A stretch of DNA of 64,000 bases from Ignelater luminosus (lineage: Eukaryota; Arthropoda; Insecta; Coleoptera; Elateridae), in contig VTPC01000018.1 in NCBI GenBank assembly GCA_011009095.1, forward strand, positions 1 through 64,000. The letters are read 5' to 3'. The translations under genes were made by a program, and so were the position numbers. Positions within the stretch are counted from its first letter, which is position 1. The number at the start of each line of letters is the position of its first letter. The notes under the pieces are model-generated. The model was not told the origin of the DNA. It saw only the letters and a list, made by a program, of their open reading frames with translations, and made no database searches. Below, piece by piece: positions 1 through 10,590 of the stretch.

Positions 1-373
1 GCTTTTCTGAAAGTTAGAAAATTTGATGGAAACAACTAAAAAGCAAAAGCTGAATTTTAATTCTTTGTATGTCATAAATACAAACGTTAAGTTCGATAGA
101 AGAAAATGTTTGCAACAAAACTAACGTTTAAAGAACATTCGATGGAAACATCTTTAAACATCAAATAATTTTTACCAAAACATCTGGAGGAGACTATACT
201 CGGTGCAGAAGAGTCATCCAGAAGAACGAGAAAAATTATCAACTACAAGTCATCAACTTCTAAAACCTCAGAACTAGGAGTCCGTAAACTCGGTGGAGCT
301 TTATTTGGCCTAGGAGATCATACGGTGAGATTCTTTTTACATTACTTGTACGAATATTAAGCAAAATTTAGAT
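1..373 (+). other. Gypsy-1 5' leader, LTR not delimited
   Basis: This is AT-rich non-coding DNA just upstream of the gag-like frame of Gypsy-1. It is probably the untranslated leader and perhaps the end of the 5' LTR. I compared it by eye with the 3' LTR-like block at 5100-5460 and saw no convincing match, so the 5' LTR is either upstream of the window or lost. No primer binding site is clear. Confidence 0.35.
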
Positions 374-1290
374 TTGCTTAGAATTGGTAGTCTTGCTTTT
401 CGACATAATTCAATAATAGAAAATAATCAGGCTGCCAGAACAAGTGGTCAAGCTAGGCAATTACCCTCATTAGAAATTAAGATTACGGAACAACTTCCGT
501 TATTTACTGCAGAAAATTTCCTTAGATTTATAAATCACTGTGAACATATTATTCACAATTATTATAATGAGAATCAACCTGATAGCATTTGTAGCAAATC
601 AATATTAAATTTAATATCTACAAAAATCTCTGATGAATGTTATTCTAAAATTTCTGTTTCCAATCAATAGTTGGAATGATTTAAAAACTTTGTTAACAAA
701 ACATTTTGGAGATGAAAGAGATGTAGAAACCATGTCTTCAATACTATCATGAATTTTTAGAACATTATGGTAATTTTATTTTAACAATCGAACAAGAATG
801 ACAATTTTATGGCAAGTTAGTTTTAAAAAATTTTATTCGTAATTTCGATCCACAAATAGGTCTTCATATTGTAAATCAAGGCTACAACTTACTTTCAGAT
901 GTTTATGAAGCCATACAAAAAAAAAATCAAAAACGAATAATCCAAAATCTCATCAAATATGTTCAAATTCCTTCTAGTCTTAATAGAAATAGTACTCCAA
1001 ACGTTTCCACCCAAATCTTTCCGAGTCAGCCAAATCTACTTCAACCAAGGGAAATTCAAAGAAAATTCCCTACAAATGAACAAGTATTTGGCAAACCACA
1101 AAATGTTTTGCCTCATCTAAAACAAATAACAGACATTTTCAAAAACCAATACCAATGTCAGGAGTGTCAAACATCAGGAGTAGAAGTGTTCTTTAAACTC
1201 AATCTTCCACTAGTTCACAAAATCAACCCCAAACTTTTCAAATCATTTTCAAAATTTCATTTCCGAAGAATTATATGAGACAGAAGAAAA
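374..1290 (+). pseudogene. Gypsy-1 gag pseudogene
   Basis: The open frame 374-670 encodes a 98-residue gag-like N-terminus. The coding sense continues at once in the next frame from about 669, then decays through several stops to about 1290. No CCHC zinc knuckle is visible, as is usual for gypsy/17.6-type gag proteins. Gag would form the particle that packages the element RNA. The assignment rests on its position directly upstream of a clear protease and on general gag-like composition (helical, Asn/Gln-rich C-terminal part). I see no diagnostic gag motif. Confidence 0.5.
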
Positions 1291-1333
1291 TGAAGATTTA
1301 GATCAGGAAATTGATAACGAATCTAAAAATTAG

Positions 1334-1924
1334 CAGGTATTTTTTGAGGACAACAATGACACTGACGAATCTCAAAATTTCCCGACGGAAATTTTTCAAA
1401 CCAATCAGACATACATAGATTATAAATTAGAAATAAATAACTTTGAGGAACAAAATGTTCTCCCATACATAATTTTACAAAATTGCACAATTCTGATTGA
1501 TACCGGAGCCTCTTGCTCATTTATTAATCCAAATTTCATTAAAAACAATCTCGATTTAAATCAGTACACAGTTAAAAATCGTAAAATTATTATTAAAAGT
1601 GCAGTAATTAAAGGAATGGATATTTTGACTAAACTTAAAGCTCATATTAAGTTAACATATGGAAAAATTCAATTCCCTTTTGGCAATTTTCATCTTTATA
1701 CAAATCGTTATTATCCAGATACCTACATTAGAGGTATACCAGCAAAATCTAAAACTGAAATAACTGTTTCCTTTAAGCAAAACGGACAACATAAAATTCT
1801 ACATATCAAAGACTCTATAAATAACTTTGAAATTAAAACTCAAATTGCTAATGTTCAAGATAAAAAAGCAAAAGTTGAAATAATAAATCATTCTGGAGAG
1901 ATAACACCCTTTTCCGTCGTATAA
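1334..1924 (+). pseudogene. Gypsy-1 retropepsin-like protease domain
   Basis: The frame is uninterrupted from the stop at 1331-1333 to the stop at 1922-1924, about 196 codons. The aspartic-protease active site reads LIDTGASCSFI at about 1493-1525, preceded by a hydrophobic strand, as in retroviral retropepsins. This enzyme would cut the Gag-Pol polyprotein. The frame is open well upstream of its first ATG (1616), as expected for a pol product made by frameshifting from gag. The catalytic triplet is intact, but the RT downstream is separated by a stop and is broken, so the copy is dead as a polyprotein. Confidence 0.75.
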
Positions 1925-2870
1925 TTCAAAAAAAGATTAGTAAATAAGATTCCGAAGTTAAAAATCTAGAAACTGATTTTCGTTCTAGTCATCTTAATTC
2001 CAAAAAAGAATCTGAATTATTTAAATTATTAAAAAAGAGTTCAAGTTTATATTCCACAAAGGTAAATTAAATTTCAGAAACAAAATAAAACACGAAATCA
2101 AAACAAAAGATGAAATCTCGGTGTACACAAAATCATACCGTTTTCCAGAAATTCATAAACAAGGAGTTAGGAATCAAATTAATAAATTGCTAAATGAAAA
2201 TATAATTCGTGAGTCAGATAGCCCTTACTCAAGTCCTATTTGGATCATTCCAAAGAAACTTGATGCTAGTGGTCAAACAAAATGGCAAATGGTGGTAGAT
2301 TATTGAAAATTAAACGAAAAAACAATTGACGATAAATACCCCCTTCCCAACATAGAAGAGATTCTTGACAGATTAAGCAGATTCACTCTTTTTACTATTT
2401 TTGATCTTAGCTTAGGTTTTTACCAAATTGAGGTTGAAGAAAAAAGCCTTCCAAAAAAACAGCCTTCACAGTTGAAAATGGGCATTATAAGTATTTAAGA
2501 ATGCCCTTTGGCTTAAAAAATGCTCCTAGCACCTTTCAACGTGCTATGATAATGTTCTTCGTGATTTAATTGGAATATGTTTAGTATATATGAACGACAT
2601 TATTATATTTCAGGTCTAGCAGAACATCTTCAAAACTTAAGAAGAGTATTTCAGAAATTGAAAGAAGCCAACCGTGACGTTCAATTGGATAAATTCCGAA
2701 TTTCTTCATAAAGAGACCAAATTTCTTGGACACATTGTTTTTTCTCATGCTATTAAATCAGATCCATCCAAAATTGAAATAATCCAAAAATTTAAACTCC
2801 CAACGACACAAAGACAAATTAGATCTTTCAAAGATTATGCTTGTATTACAAAACCCTGAATTAAGTGCCT
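1925..2870 (+). pseudogene. Gypsy-1 reverse transcriptase pseudogene
   Basis: Ty3/gypsy RT blocks appear in order: SPIWIIPKK and WQMVVDY (to 2303), then a TGA at 2304-2306 where a basic residue normally follows, then KLNEKTIDDKYPLPN in the same frame. A frameshift leads to the [14 protein letters not shown] block at about 2500-2540. The polymerase active site at 2587-2598 reads YMND instead of YxDD, so a catalytic Asp is Asn. The 'thumb/connection' part is in the frame 2674-2859. At least four frame breaks show that it is an old copy. Confidence 0.8.
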
Positions 2871-2889
2871 TAAAAAAGGTAATAAAATT

Positions 2890-3667
2890 GAACACACTCC
2901 AAGTTTCGTCCAAAGTTTTGAAACACTTAAACAAAATAATATTAATGAACCTATACTTCAATACGCAGATTTCGCAAAAGAATTCAATGTTACCGTATTC
3001 AAAATTCGCTAAAGGTAGTGTCCTTAGTTAAGGTCCTATTGGCTAAGACAAGCCTATTATTTTTGCTAGTCGTACTTTAAATAACGCCGAAATAAACTAT
3101 TTTACAATAGAAAAAGAATGTTTAACTGTAGTATAGGCAGTTAATCACTTTCGACCTTACGTCTTTGACTATAAATTCAATATTATTACAGATCATAAAT
3201 CGCTGTTATGGTTATTTAATATGAAAGAACCGAATTCCCGTCTAGTACGTTCGAGACTTAAACTAGAAGAATACAATTATACAATTATTTATACAAAAGG
3301 TAAAAGCAATAGTATTGCTGATGGTCTTTCAAGTATTGAAAAAGAACATCTTATTGGAGTTAACGTCAATGAAGAAATCGAAAATGATAATGATAGTATT
3401 ACTATAATTCATTCTCAAAAAAGTAATGTTGGTAGTAATTTCCAAATTTCAGAAGGAACAATTAATAAATACACTAAACAAAATATCTTAGAATTTAAAC
3501 TACAGAATAATCCATGTAAATTATTTAAAACAGAAATGCTTTTTAGAAATCATCAACGCAAAACTTTCACTCTTGATAAATCTTCTCTAGAATCAAGTCT
3601 AATACATTTTTTAAACATTATTGCAAACCAGAAGAAACAATTCGAATCTATTCCAAATCAGATATAA
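2890..3667 (+). pseudogene. Gypsy-1 RNase H and RT-integrase tether
   Basis: Segments typical of gypsy RNase H follow the RT: a YADF strand near 2960, then PIIFASRTLNNAEINY at about 3053-3100, a stop inside the next block (about 3133), and TDHKSLLWLFNMKEPNSR around 3190-3240. From 3221 to 3667 a 148-codon frame stays open, covering the end of RNase H (IADGLSS) and the acidic tether before integrase. RNase H would remove the RNA strand during reverse transcription. One frameshift and several stops inactivate it. Confidence 0.75.
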
Positions 3668-4607
3668 CTAAAGAATTAGCACAATATAGCAATATTTTCA
3701 GAACACTTAAAATTGTTTATTACAAACAAATTCTTGACAATATAGTAATTGAAGATGACCAATTTGGAATTATTGAAATGTATCATATAGGGAAAACTAA
3801 TCATGGAGGCATTCAGGAAATGTTAAAGTCTATTAGTATTAGATACTATTTTCCAAAATTATATGAACCGATTAATCGATATGTTAATCAGTGTAAAGTA
3901 TGCCAAATTGCTAAATATGAACGTAACCCAATTCCAGTTTCTCCAATAGTAACAGAAACAGCTTCTCGACTTTTTAAAATTATTCATATTGATATTTTCT
4001 TTATTGATAACGAAATCTTTCTAACAATTGTAGATAAATTTTCTCGATATTTGCTCATGTACTCTCTCGAAAGTGCAAATCAAACTTCAATCATATTTGA
4101 ATTAACCAAATTCATTTCACAATTTCCTCTACCTTCCAAAATTGTAAGTGATAATCAAATGGATTCAACTGTCTTCAAAGAATTTTGTCAACTTTACAAA
4201 ATCAATTATCATTTCACTACCCCTAGATCTTCGACAGAAAATTCAATTGTTGAACGTACTCACAGTAGAATTGTTGAACATTTACGTATAATCAAACAAA
4301 TAGAACCCCAAGCAAAAGTAAATATTTAGTATCCTTTAATACTAATGGCTTATAATGACACAATTCATTCCTCTACAAACTTCCGACCTTATTTTTGGCC
4401 GTATGCAAGAAAATGGGGAAATATTTGAACGAAATCCTGATATTGGAGCTAAAGCACTCTTATCTTAAATCACAAAAAGAGCAAATGCAAGTCTTGTACG
4501 AAAATATTAAAGAAAACGATATATCACGTAAAGAAAATCTTGTAAATAAACTTAAAAATAAATCTGGAGTTAATGAAACAAAAACTATTGATCCTATAGT
4601 ACGTTAG
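3668..4607 (+). pseudogene. Gypsy-1 integrase
   Basis: The frame 3778-4329 (183 codons) holds most of a Ty3/gypsy integrase. It has an HHCC zinc module (HIGKTNHGG then CKVCQIAK), followed by the DDE core with D in HIDIFF (about 3997), D in VSDNQ (about 4150) and E in IVERTHS (about 4255). All three catalytic acids are present. A stop at 4327-4329 and a frame break separate a basic C-terminal part (4395-4607). The enzyme would insert the cDNA into host chromosomes. The DDE core is the best preserved piece of Gypsy-1. Confidence 0.85.
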
Positions 4608-4760
4608 GAACATCTCAAACCTCCAGTTAAAAATCAACAAAACTTTAAAACTATTAATATTGTTATAAGTTATAACTTTAGCAGGGCATAAAGTTCATAA
4701 GACCAATCTGAGAATTAGAAGATATTGTGGTAAAAACCTTGATCAATCAAGAATCACATA

Positions 4761-5080
4761 ATGAAGACACCTGTCTTTCTCACTTTAATTATTTTCGTTT
4801 GCCTTAATGCATGCTTTTCTGAATATAAAATCATTAATCTTAAAGATAAACATGGTGTACATTTAAGTTAGCAAATGGTAGATTAAAGGACAGAATATGA
4901 AAATCAATTTGTCAAACTTGTTAATATTTATACAAATTTACCAAAAAAAAAAAATTTCATTATTATCCTGAAGAATTTCATACAACTTTATTAATTTTAA
5001 TGCACCGTAAATTTCAAGAAATTCAGAACAAACTATCTATTTCATTCCACAACGACAAATTAAAAGAACTCTATTAAAAA
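4761..5080 (+). pseudogene. Gypsy-1 env-like remnant, signal peptide only
   Basis: A short frame (4761-4871, 36 codons) starts with ATG and encodes a hydrophobic, Cys-containing stretch that looks like a signal peptide, placed after integrase where env lies in errantivirus-like gypsy elements. A stop follows at 4869-4871, and only degenerate coding is left up to about 5080. I infer a heavily deleted env gene (insect endogenous retrovirus type). There is no transmembrane anchor, cleavage site or fusion peptide, so the call rests on position and the signal peptide. Confidence 0.45.
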
Positions 5081-5099
5081 TTATGATAATTAATTGATA

Positions 5100-5460
5100 A
5101 CCATTTGTTTGTTTACTTATTGTTTTGATAACATAATGAGGAATAATTCCTTTTAACAAGAATAAGAAACTTCCACTAAAATTATTTTTCCGTGTTTATA
5201 AAATAATCAGCTGTAATTTTCTATACTAATGAAATGTATTTTCCTAAGTAAAATAATCAATTGTAATTTTCTAGTAAACATTGTTAATCTTCCATTTCAT
5301 ATAAATACAAGTAGAAATGTATTTTGTCGGGAATTTGTTAGTTAGACTTCGATGTGTTTGATAGTTTCTTAAATAAGGTTTTTAAAAAGTCTTGAGTCAA
5401 GGTTATTATCATTTCTCGCGTGTTCGATTGGCAGAGGTTTCACTGTACATTCTTAATATA
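5100..5460 (+). repeat. Gypsy-1 3' LTR-like block with internal 50-bp repeat
   Basis: This block follows the env remnant. A motif of about 23 bp (core ATAATCARYTGTAATTTTCTA) occurs at 5200-5222 and again at 5250-5272, a 50-bp period that suggests duplicated U3 elements. A TATA-like ATATAAATA lies at about 5299-5307, with a probable R/U5 region after it. Only one LTR is in view, so the ends cannot be fixed by comparison. Confidence 0.45.
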
Positions 5461-5469
5461 ATTCATTGA

Positions 5470-7130
5470 TTTATAAAAAAAAAAACTTCAATAATGGTAA
5501 GCACGTTGAAAAGAGTTAAATGTTATCTGTCTCGATATTCGACTAAATACGCATTATTTATATTTGATAGTGTTTTTGGTAATTTATTTGAAATTTTCGT
5601 AATTAATTTAAGGTTATTTCTCTGATGTAGAAACATTTCGATTAAAAGTCTGACACAAAAATGAATATACTATTTTTAGTTGACCTAGCTCTGCTCGTTT
5701 TGGATAACAGAAGAGTTTTCCATAAAATGAAAGTTACCTAATACTAAATTTTTCTGGTTTCTTTTATTACCGTTTTCTATAGTTTAAAATTCCTTGCAAA
5801 TATCGCGTTTTATAATTATCAAAATAGAACCAACCTGTTTTTAGCAAACTGATACAATACCTATTATATTAAAAATTTATAATATATTTTAGAAGTGAAA
5901 TGTCAACATCTTAAAAATTAAATTGAACCAAACGACACTCCCATTAGTCAACAGTTCGATATTTAGGGCAATAATAGATTTTGTTTAGTGGTTACAGCAA
6001 TATTATTTAAATATGTATAGGGAGCCATATAAAAAGCAAAGTAAATCGATATAATTTAAAGTAACTTACATATGTATGCATTCCGGTATTTGTCAGTTTC
6101 ATCACTTTTTGATTAAGAAAAACACAGGAAAACCGATTGTAAGATTTCCCGAGCAATTACACACCATTAATTTCTAAACACTATTTGCAAACCGTAATCA
6201 ACTCCTCGCGGTTAAACCGAAACTAACGTATACAATAAAATGCACAACTTGTTCGTTTATCTATCACATGTGGTTAGATGATTAAATCGCTAGGCCCAGG
6301 TGTCTTGGTTCTAATATTAAAACTTAAAAGGTAAAAACAGCTTATACAATAATTTTTATACATAAAATTGTAAACATTTACAACGTCAAATCCTTTTTAT
6401 ATATACCTAACTTTCAGTTGTATAAACAAACGGAACAAAACAAAGGAGAAAGAAGGAAAGGACCCTCGTTGTCATTCACAATAGTTTTTCTAGGGTTCTT
6501 GTCAAAAAGTAACAAATTCCCGTGAACAACAATACTTAACCCACATTGACTTTTTCTAAACAATAAGCGTTTCACTCAAAACAGCAATAAAAACAGCATG
6601 GGTTAGTTTTATATTGGAAAAATAACGGTCGTCTTTGAAGTGTTTTTTTGTACAATTGAACACTCTTTAACCACCAGTCAGTTATTCATTTTAATTACAC
6701 TTCAAGGATTTTCATTTGTATGGTTGTTTTTTGCTAACAAGCACTTGCCTAATTCGTTAAAGTTACGCAGAACTTAAATGTTTAAATTTAAATTTATCTT
6801 TTGTAACTTTAATTAAATTAAATAATTAAATAAGTAAATGAGTAAAACTGAAAGAGATTGAGTAGAATAACGTATTTTAAATGTTTTTATGACCCCTGTT
6901 TTTCTTATTTAATTTAATCATTATATTTTGGATTCTGGGTACCTAAACAATACTAAAAAAACTCTGGAAAAATTAAAACTCTTCAATAAGAATAAAACTT
7001 TTTTTGTTGAGGTTATACAATTACTTTATTTTCAGGGGGCACATTGATTGAATTGACTTCAAACTTTCTATTTATTATTCCATCACTGAATTAGGAATAA
7101 CCAAACTGTTAACATAAAAAGGTTAATTGG
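5470..7130. other. AT-rich non-coding DNA
   Basis: There is no supported coding frame on either strand over 1.65 kb. I saw no terminal inverted repeat, tRNA-like box or tandem array. It separates Gypsy-1 from BEL-A. Confidence 0.6.
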
Positions 7131-7139
7131 TGTATATTC

Positions 7140-7222
7140 AGTATAAAAAAAAGCGAAAAATTGACTATGGGCTATTAAAGAATAGTAAATATCTGGGATT
7201 TAACACAGCCTCCACTTGGGTA
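7140..7222 (-). pseudogene. BEL-A integrase tail, continued across LINE-1
   Basis: Read on the minus strand, this piece continues the BEL/Pao integrase frame that breaks at 8065. If LINE-1 and one copy of the 12-bp duplication are left out, the reading TQVEAVLN runs across the joint. Coding sense fades after about 7150. This shows that the BEL copy was already in place when LINE-1 inserted. The 3' LTR of BEL-A is not recognisable further left. Confidence 0.65.
7211..7222. repeat. Target-site duplication of LINE-1, left copy
   Basis: TCCACTTGGGTA occurs here and again, identical, at 8065-8076, flanking LINE-1 exactly. This is the duplication made by target-primed reverse transcription. Confidence 0.85.
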
Positions 7223-8064
7223 TATATATATATATACCCATTAGGTGTAGAGGATATTCTTTCTTCTTTTCTATATTTCACTGACTATCTTTTTCCATTT
7301 CTTTCGGTCTTTAGATTGTACTTCGGCTTCTTTCCAATCCAGTTTATTTTCCTTCAAAATACTAGCCACCTCTCCATCCCATGTCTTCTTAGGTCTACCT
7401 TTTCTTCCTTTACCTATTTTTCTTGCCTCCCATATTTTCTTAACTTGTCTGGTTTTATCTAGTCTATTCATATGCCTCCACCATCTTAACTGTGCTTTCT
7501 GAATATATTTGCTGACACTTTCTACTTTTAGTCTTACTCTTATAGTCCATTAGAGTGACATTTGCTACCCTTCGCAAATACTTCATTTCAGCTGCTTGAA
7601 GTCGTTTTTGTAGCCTATCTGCTACTACCCATGTCTCACTTCCATATAACAAAGTTGGCAGGTATACTCTCTTATAGACCGCTAGTTTTGTTTTTGTACT
7701 AATTTATTTTTTGTTGATAAAACCATTTTTCATTGCATGAAATAGTCTCACTGTCGCTGTTATTCTGTTCTTTATTTCTGTTGCAAACTTTCCTGTTTTA
7801 TCTATAGATGTTCCTAAATATTCCATGCTGTTGACTTGCTCTACTTTTTCGTCATTAACTTGTATATTATCTATTATTTCTTCGTTAGATATGACAATGA
7901 TTTTAGTTTTATCCGTATTAATTTTCATTCTTTTTTTGTGTAGTGCTGTTGTCCATATGTTTATGTTGTTCTGTAGTGCTTTCTCATTATTTGCTATCAG
8001 TACGATAACATCGGCAAATACGCATTCACTGATTTTTATGTTTTGTAGTCTGTTGTACCCTGCA
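7223..8064 (-). pseudogene. LINE-1: 5'-truncated endonuclease-RT type LINE
   Basis: This is the 3' part of a non-LTR retrotransposon RT on the minus strand. It begins inside the RT domain: the catalytic block reads FADVIVLIA (about 7999-8021), where FADD is expected, so one Asp is Val. Then come a thumb region with MEYLGTSIDKTGKF and, after a frame break, LLYGSETW (7620-7652) and QAAEMKYLRRVANVT, typical of RTE-like 'endonuclease-reverse transcriptase' LINEs; the exact clade is uncertain. The 3' end carries a (TA)n tail at about 7223-7236. Truncation at the 5' side, a short-repeat tail and a 12-bp duplication are all normal for LINE insertion. It sits inside BEL-A integrase. Confidence 0.85.
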
Positions 8065-8076
8065 TCCACTTGGGTA
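8065..8076. repeat. Target-site duplication of LINE-1, right copy
   Basis: This copy is identical to 7211-7222. Beyond it (8077 onward) the BEL-A integrase frame resumes on the minus strand. Confidence 0.85.
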
Positions 8077-8840
8077 AGAAGAGTATAAAGCTGTTCAAAA
8101 GTTAATGATGCATTTCCCATTTTTGGTGAATATGAATTTCTAATTGACACCTTCGTTACCAAATGAATCAACAAGTAACTCACTAGAATTTTGCAGAAAT
8201 CTACCTAAGTCTTGTAATTCAGAGTTAGCTCCAATAAATGTAGTCCCATTATCAGAATACATAGTGTCTGGCTTACATCTTTGAGAGACATTCGCTTGTT
8301 AGATTTGACACTAGCTCTAAGTGTATTGCATATGTAGCTTTTGTCGAAAAGCACAGAAACAAACAAACACAACACTTTGTAAATTTGCACCCATGTCCAG
8401 ATTTATCTTCAATGTTAAAAGGTCGGGCATATTCAACCACAGTCGTATAAAAAGGAAACGTGAGATGTACTCTAGCTTTGGGTAAGATTCCCATTTGTTG
8501 TGTCATACCTTTCGGATTTAATTTAAAATATTTAACACAGTTGAATACTATCTTTTTGCCAAATTTCTTTCGCTCAATACCCAATAATTTTCTCGAATAG
8601 AACTAAGCAGAAGTTGCGGTCCTGCATGTAACAACCTAAGATGCCATACTTCAAAGAGTAACTTTGTAAATACGTGAGATGTTGAAAGTAAAGGATGCCT
8701 TTGTAATAGTCAAAATCTGATAAATGCAGCCTACCACCAACCCTAATTAAACCATTCTCATCAACAAATATACATAATTTACTTAGCTTTAGCTTTAATT
8801 TGCTTGTTAGACCGTTAGTCATTAAAAACGTCACCAAGTT
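8077..8840 (-). pseudogene. BEL-A integrase
   Basis: This is a BEL/Pao-type integrase in several minus-strand frames. From upstream (high coordinates): VDENGLIRVGGRL (about 8735-8775), the zinc-module region with YFKLNPKGM and QMGILPKARV (about 8470-8535), the core beginning VVEYARPF (the first catalytic position reads Glu, not Asp), CFSTKATYAIHLELVSNLTSE at about 8300-8370, then NSYSPKMGNASLTFEQLYTLL up to the LINE-1 joint. Two or three frame breaks are visible. The enzyme would integrate BEL cDNA; this copy is inactive. Confidence 0.85.
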
Positions 8841-9365
8841 CTTGTTGTCGCACCATTTTAACGAGACTAGTCAATGCATTATTAAATTCAGTTACAGATA
8901 GTGAACCCATCATACGAATTAGAATTATGAGCAAATCTGAGACAGTAAGCAACAATTCGTTGCAATCTACACAGTTTCGAAAACCTCTCAAATGGAAATG
9001 AGCGTATGCGTACCTTGAAAGCTACGAATATCTGTTTTTGTTCTTTGACTTCAGGTAAATTATCAACCCTTTGAAAATCTGTACGAGGCCAATAGTTGTA
9101 ATCAAGAGATAACCATAAAAATCCATTCCATCACATAGCATAGTATGTTGAATTAATTTGTTTAGAAACAGACATCGCGAGAGAATGTCTTCTGATTTCA
9201 TACAAGGATTGTTCAATGGAAACACTTTTGATCGGGGTATCGGTGACTTTGTCGCGATGGCAACGGAATTCATTTGAGTTTTTGTGTGTTTAAAAACTAA
9301 TGACGTATTTGTCACAAATATCTGCATTTGGCTTTTTTCTAAGTATTGTTTCTGAGTTACAAAAC
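8841..9365 (-). pseudogene. BEL-A RNase H-integrase linker region
   Basis: Minus-strand fragments with BEL/Pao character lie directly upstream of integrase: the frame 9022-9327 holds a Trp/Gly-rich segment of the kind that follows the RNase H domain, and 8850-9010 has short coding pieces in other frames. The true RNase H, RT and protease are missing, because sequence on the high-coordinate side is replaced by mariner and piggyBac DNA. The assignment depends on position and weak similarity. Confidence 0.55.
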
Positions 9366-9379
9366 GACATTCATGATCG

Positions 9380-10225
9380 AAAATCCGTCCAAGAATTATT
9401 CAGTCTTTGGCAGCTGAAGGTCGTCAGCCAATGGAAATTTATACGAGAATGAAAGTTGTATATAGTGACTACAGTTATTCTCATACAGCAGTGGTTGAAT
9501 GGTGCAGAAGATTTCGACAAGGAAAAGAATCCACTCAAGATTTGGCCCGTCCAGACCTGCTCATGTTGCTGCATCAGATGAAAATGTGAGACAGCTGGAA
9601 GCTGCTTTACGCGCAAATAGGCGTATCAAAGTTAGAGAACTTTCTCAGATTGAGTATCAGCATGGGAACTGTCCATTCCATAATTTATAATCTTGGTTAT
9701 CACAAAGTTGTTGCGTGGTGGATTCCACGACTGCTTACTGATGAACAGAAGAATTTGCGTTCGGACTTATCATTAAAGCATTTGATGCGCCATCAACAAC
9801 AAGGTAATGCCTTTTTACACCAAATTGCTGCCGGTGATGAGTCTTGGTGTTATCACTACGAACCAGAATCTAAACGTCAGGGTATGCAGTTGAAGCATCT
9901 ACAATCCACGAAGGCAAAAAATGTCGGTCTCAACCTTCGGCAGGAAAAGTAATGGTAACCGTATTTTTTTATTACGAGGGTGTGCTGCTCTTGGATTTTA
10001 AAGAACCTGGTCTGAGCAATATTCAGATACCTCAAAACGCTTACGTTTCAGCATCAAGAATAAACGTCTCGTAAAGCTCAGGAGTGGTGTCATTCTTCTG
10101 CATGATGATGCTCAATCAAATGTGGCTCATACAGTTCAAGATCTGCTTGGGTGTATAAAATGGAAAGTCTTAGAACATCCGCCTTACAGTCCCGACTTGC
10201 CACCGTGTGACTTTCATTTCATTTC
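9380..10225 (+). pseudogene. mariner-type transposase pseudogene (D34D)
   Basis: This Tc1/mariner superfamily transposase is spread over three frames. The N-terminal HTH half is at 9386-9690 (VVEWCRRFRQGKE). The WVPR-L-like linker reads WWIPRLLTDEQK at about 9716-9750. The first catalytic Asp is in GDESW (9836-9838). After a frameshift, the second is in LHDDAQ (10104-10106) and the third is in PPCDFHF (10209-10211). The spacing between the last two is 34 residues, the mariner D34D signature. The sequence stops soon after the third Asp, so the C-terminus and right TIR are lost. It lies within the BEL-A territory. All three Asp survive despite the frame breaks. Confidence 0.88.
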
Positions 10226-10296
10226 CATTTTTTTATTACATTTTTAAATCCTGATCTTTAGTACATATCTTAATATTTATAAATTTTAACTAAAGG
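10226..10296. other. Junction between mariner and piggyBac-like DNA
   Basis: AT-rich sequence with no coding content. A TTAA, the target of piggyBac elements, lies at about 10287-10290 just before the GC-rich block, but no matching right end could be shown. Confidence 0.3.
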
Positions 10297-10590
10297 TGCG
10301 GAGGACAAATGTCCGCTATCGCGGACGTCTTCCGTGCACCTCTAGACCATCGATGCGCCTTCTGCGCTCCAATTCTTCAAGCCTCTCGGACTAACAAAGG
10401 CGCGACCGCCTCCGGCCTCCAGCGGTTGCCGATCGGGCTAACTACGACGACTCGGGCTCCGTCCTCGCCTTCGGCCTTCGGCGGTCATCAGTCGGACTAG
10501 CTTGCGTTTACGATCGCGTCGTGCACGTTCCCCAAACGCGGCAACATCTACGGTATCGAAGCTATGAGGGCTCGGGCTTCGCCCTCGCAG
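10297..10590 (+). other. GC-rich block at the 5' side of the piggyBac-like element
   Basis: About 300 bp are strikingly GC-rich compared with the neighbours and carry repeated modules of the form CTCGGGCT-CCGTC/CGCCCTCGC and CTTCGGCCTTCGGCGG, some of them palindromic. A 63-codon frame at 10309-10500 looks like a by-product of composition. It may be the 5' untranslated part of the piggyBac-like element or a separate insertion. Confidence 0.35.

Noticed and set aside
1-180. 5' LTR of Gypsy-1
   Set aside because: No similarity to the 3' block at 5100-5460 could be seen by eye.
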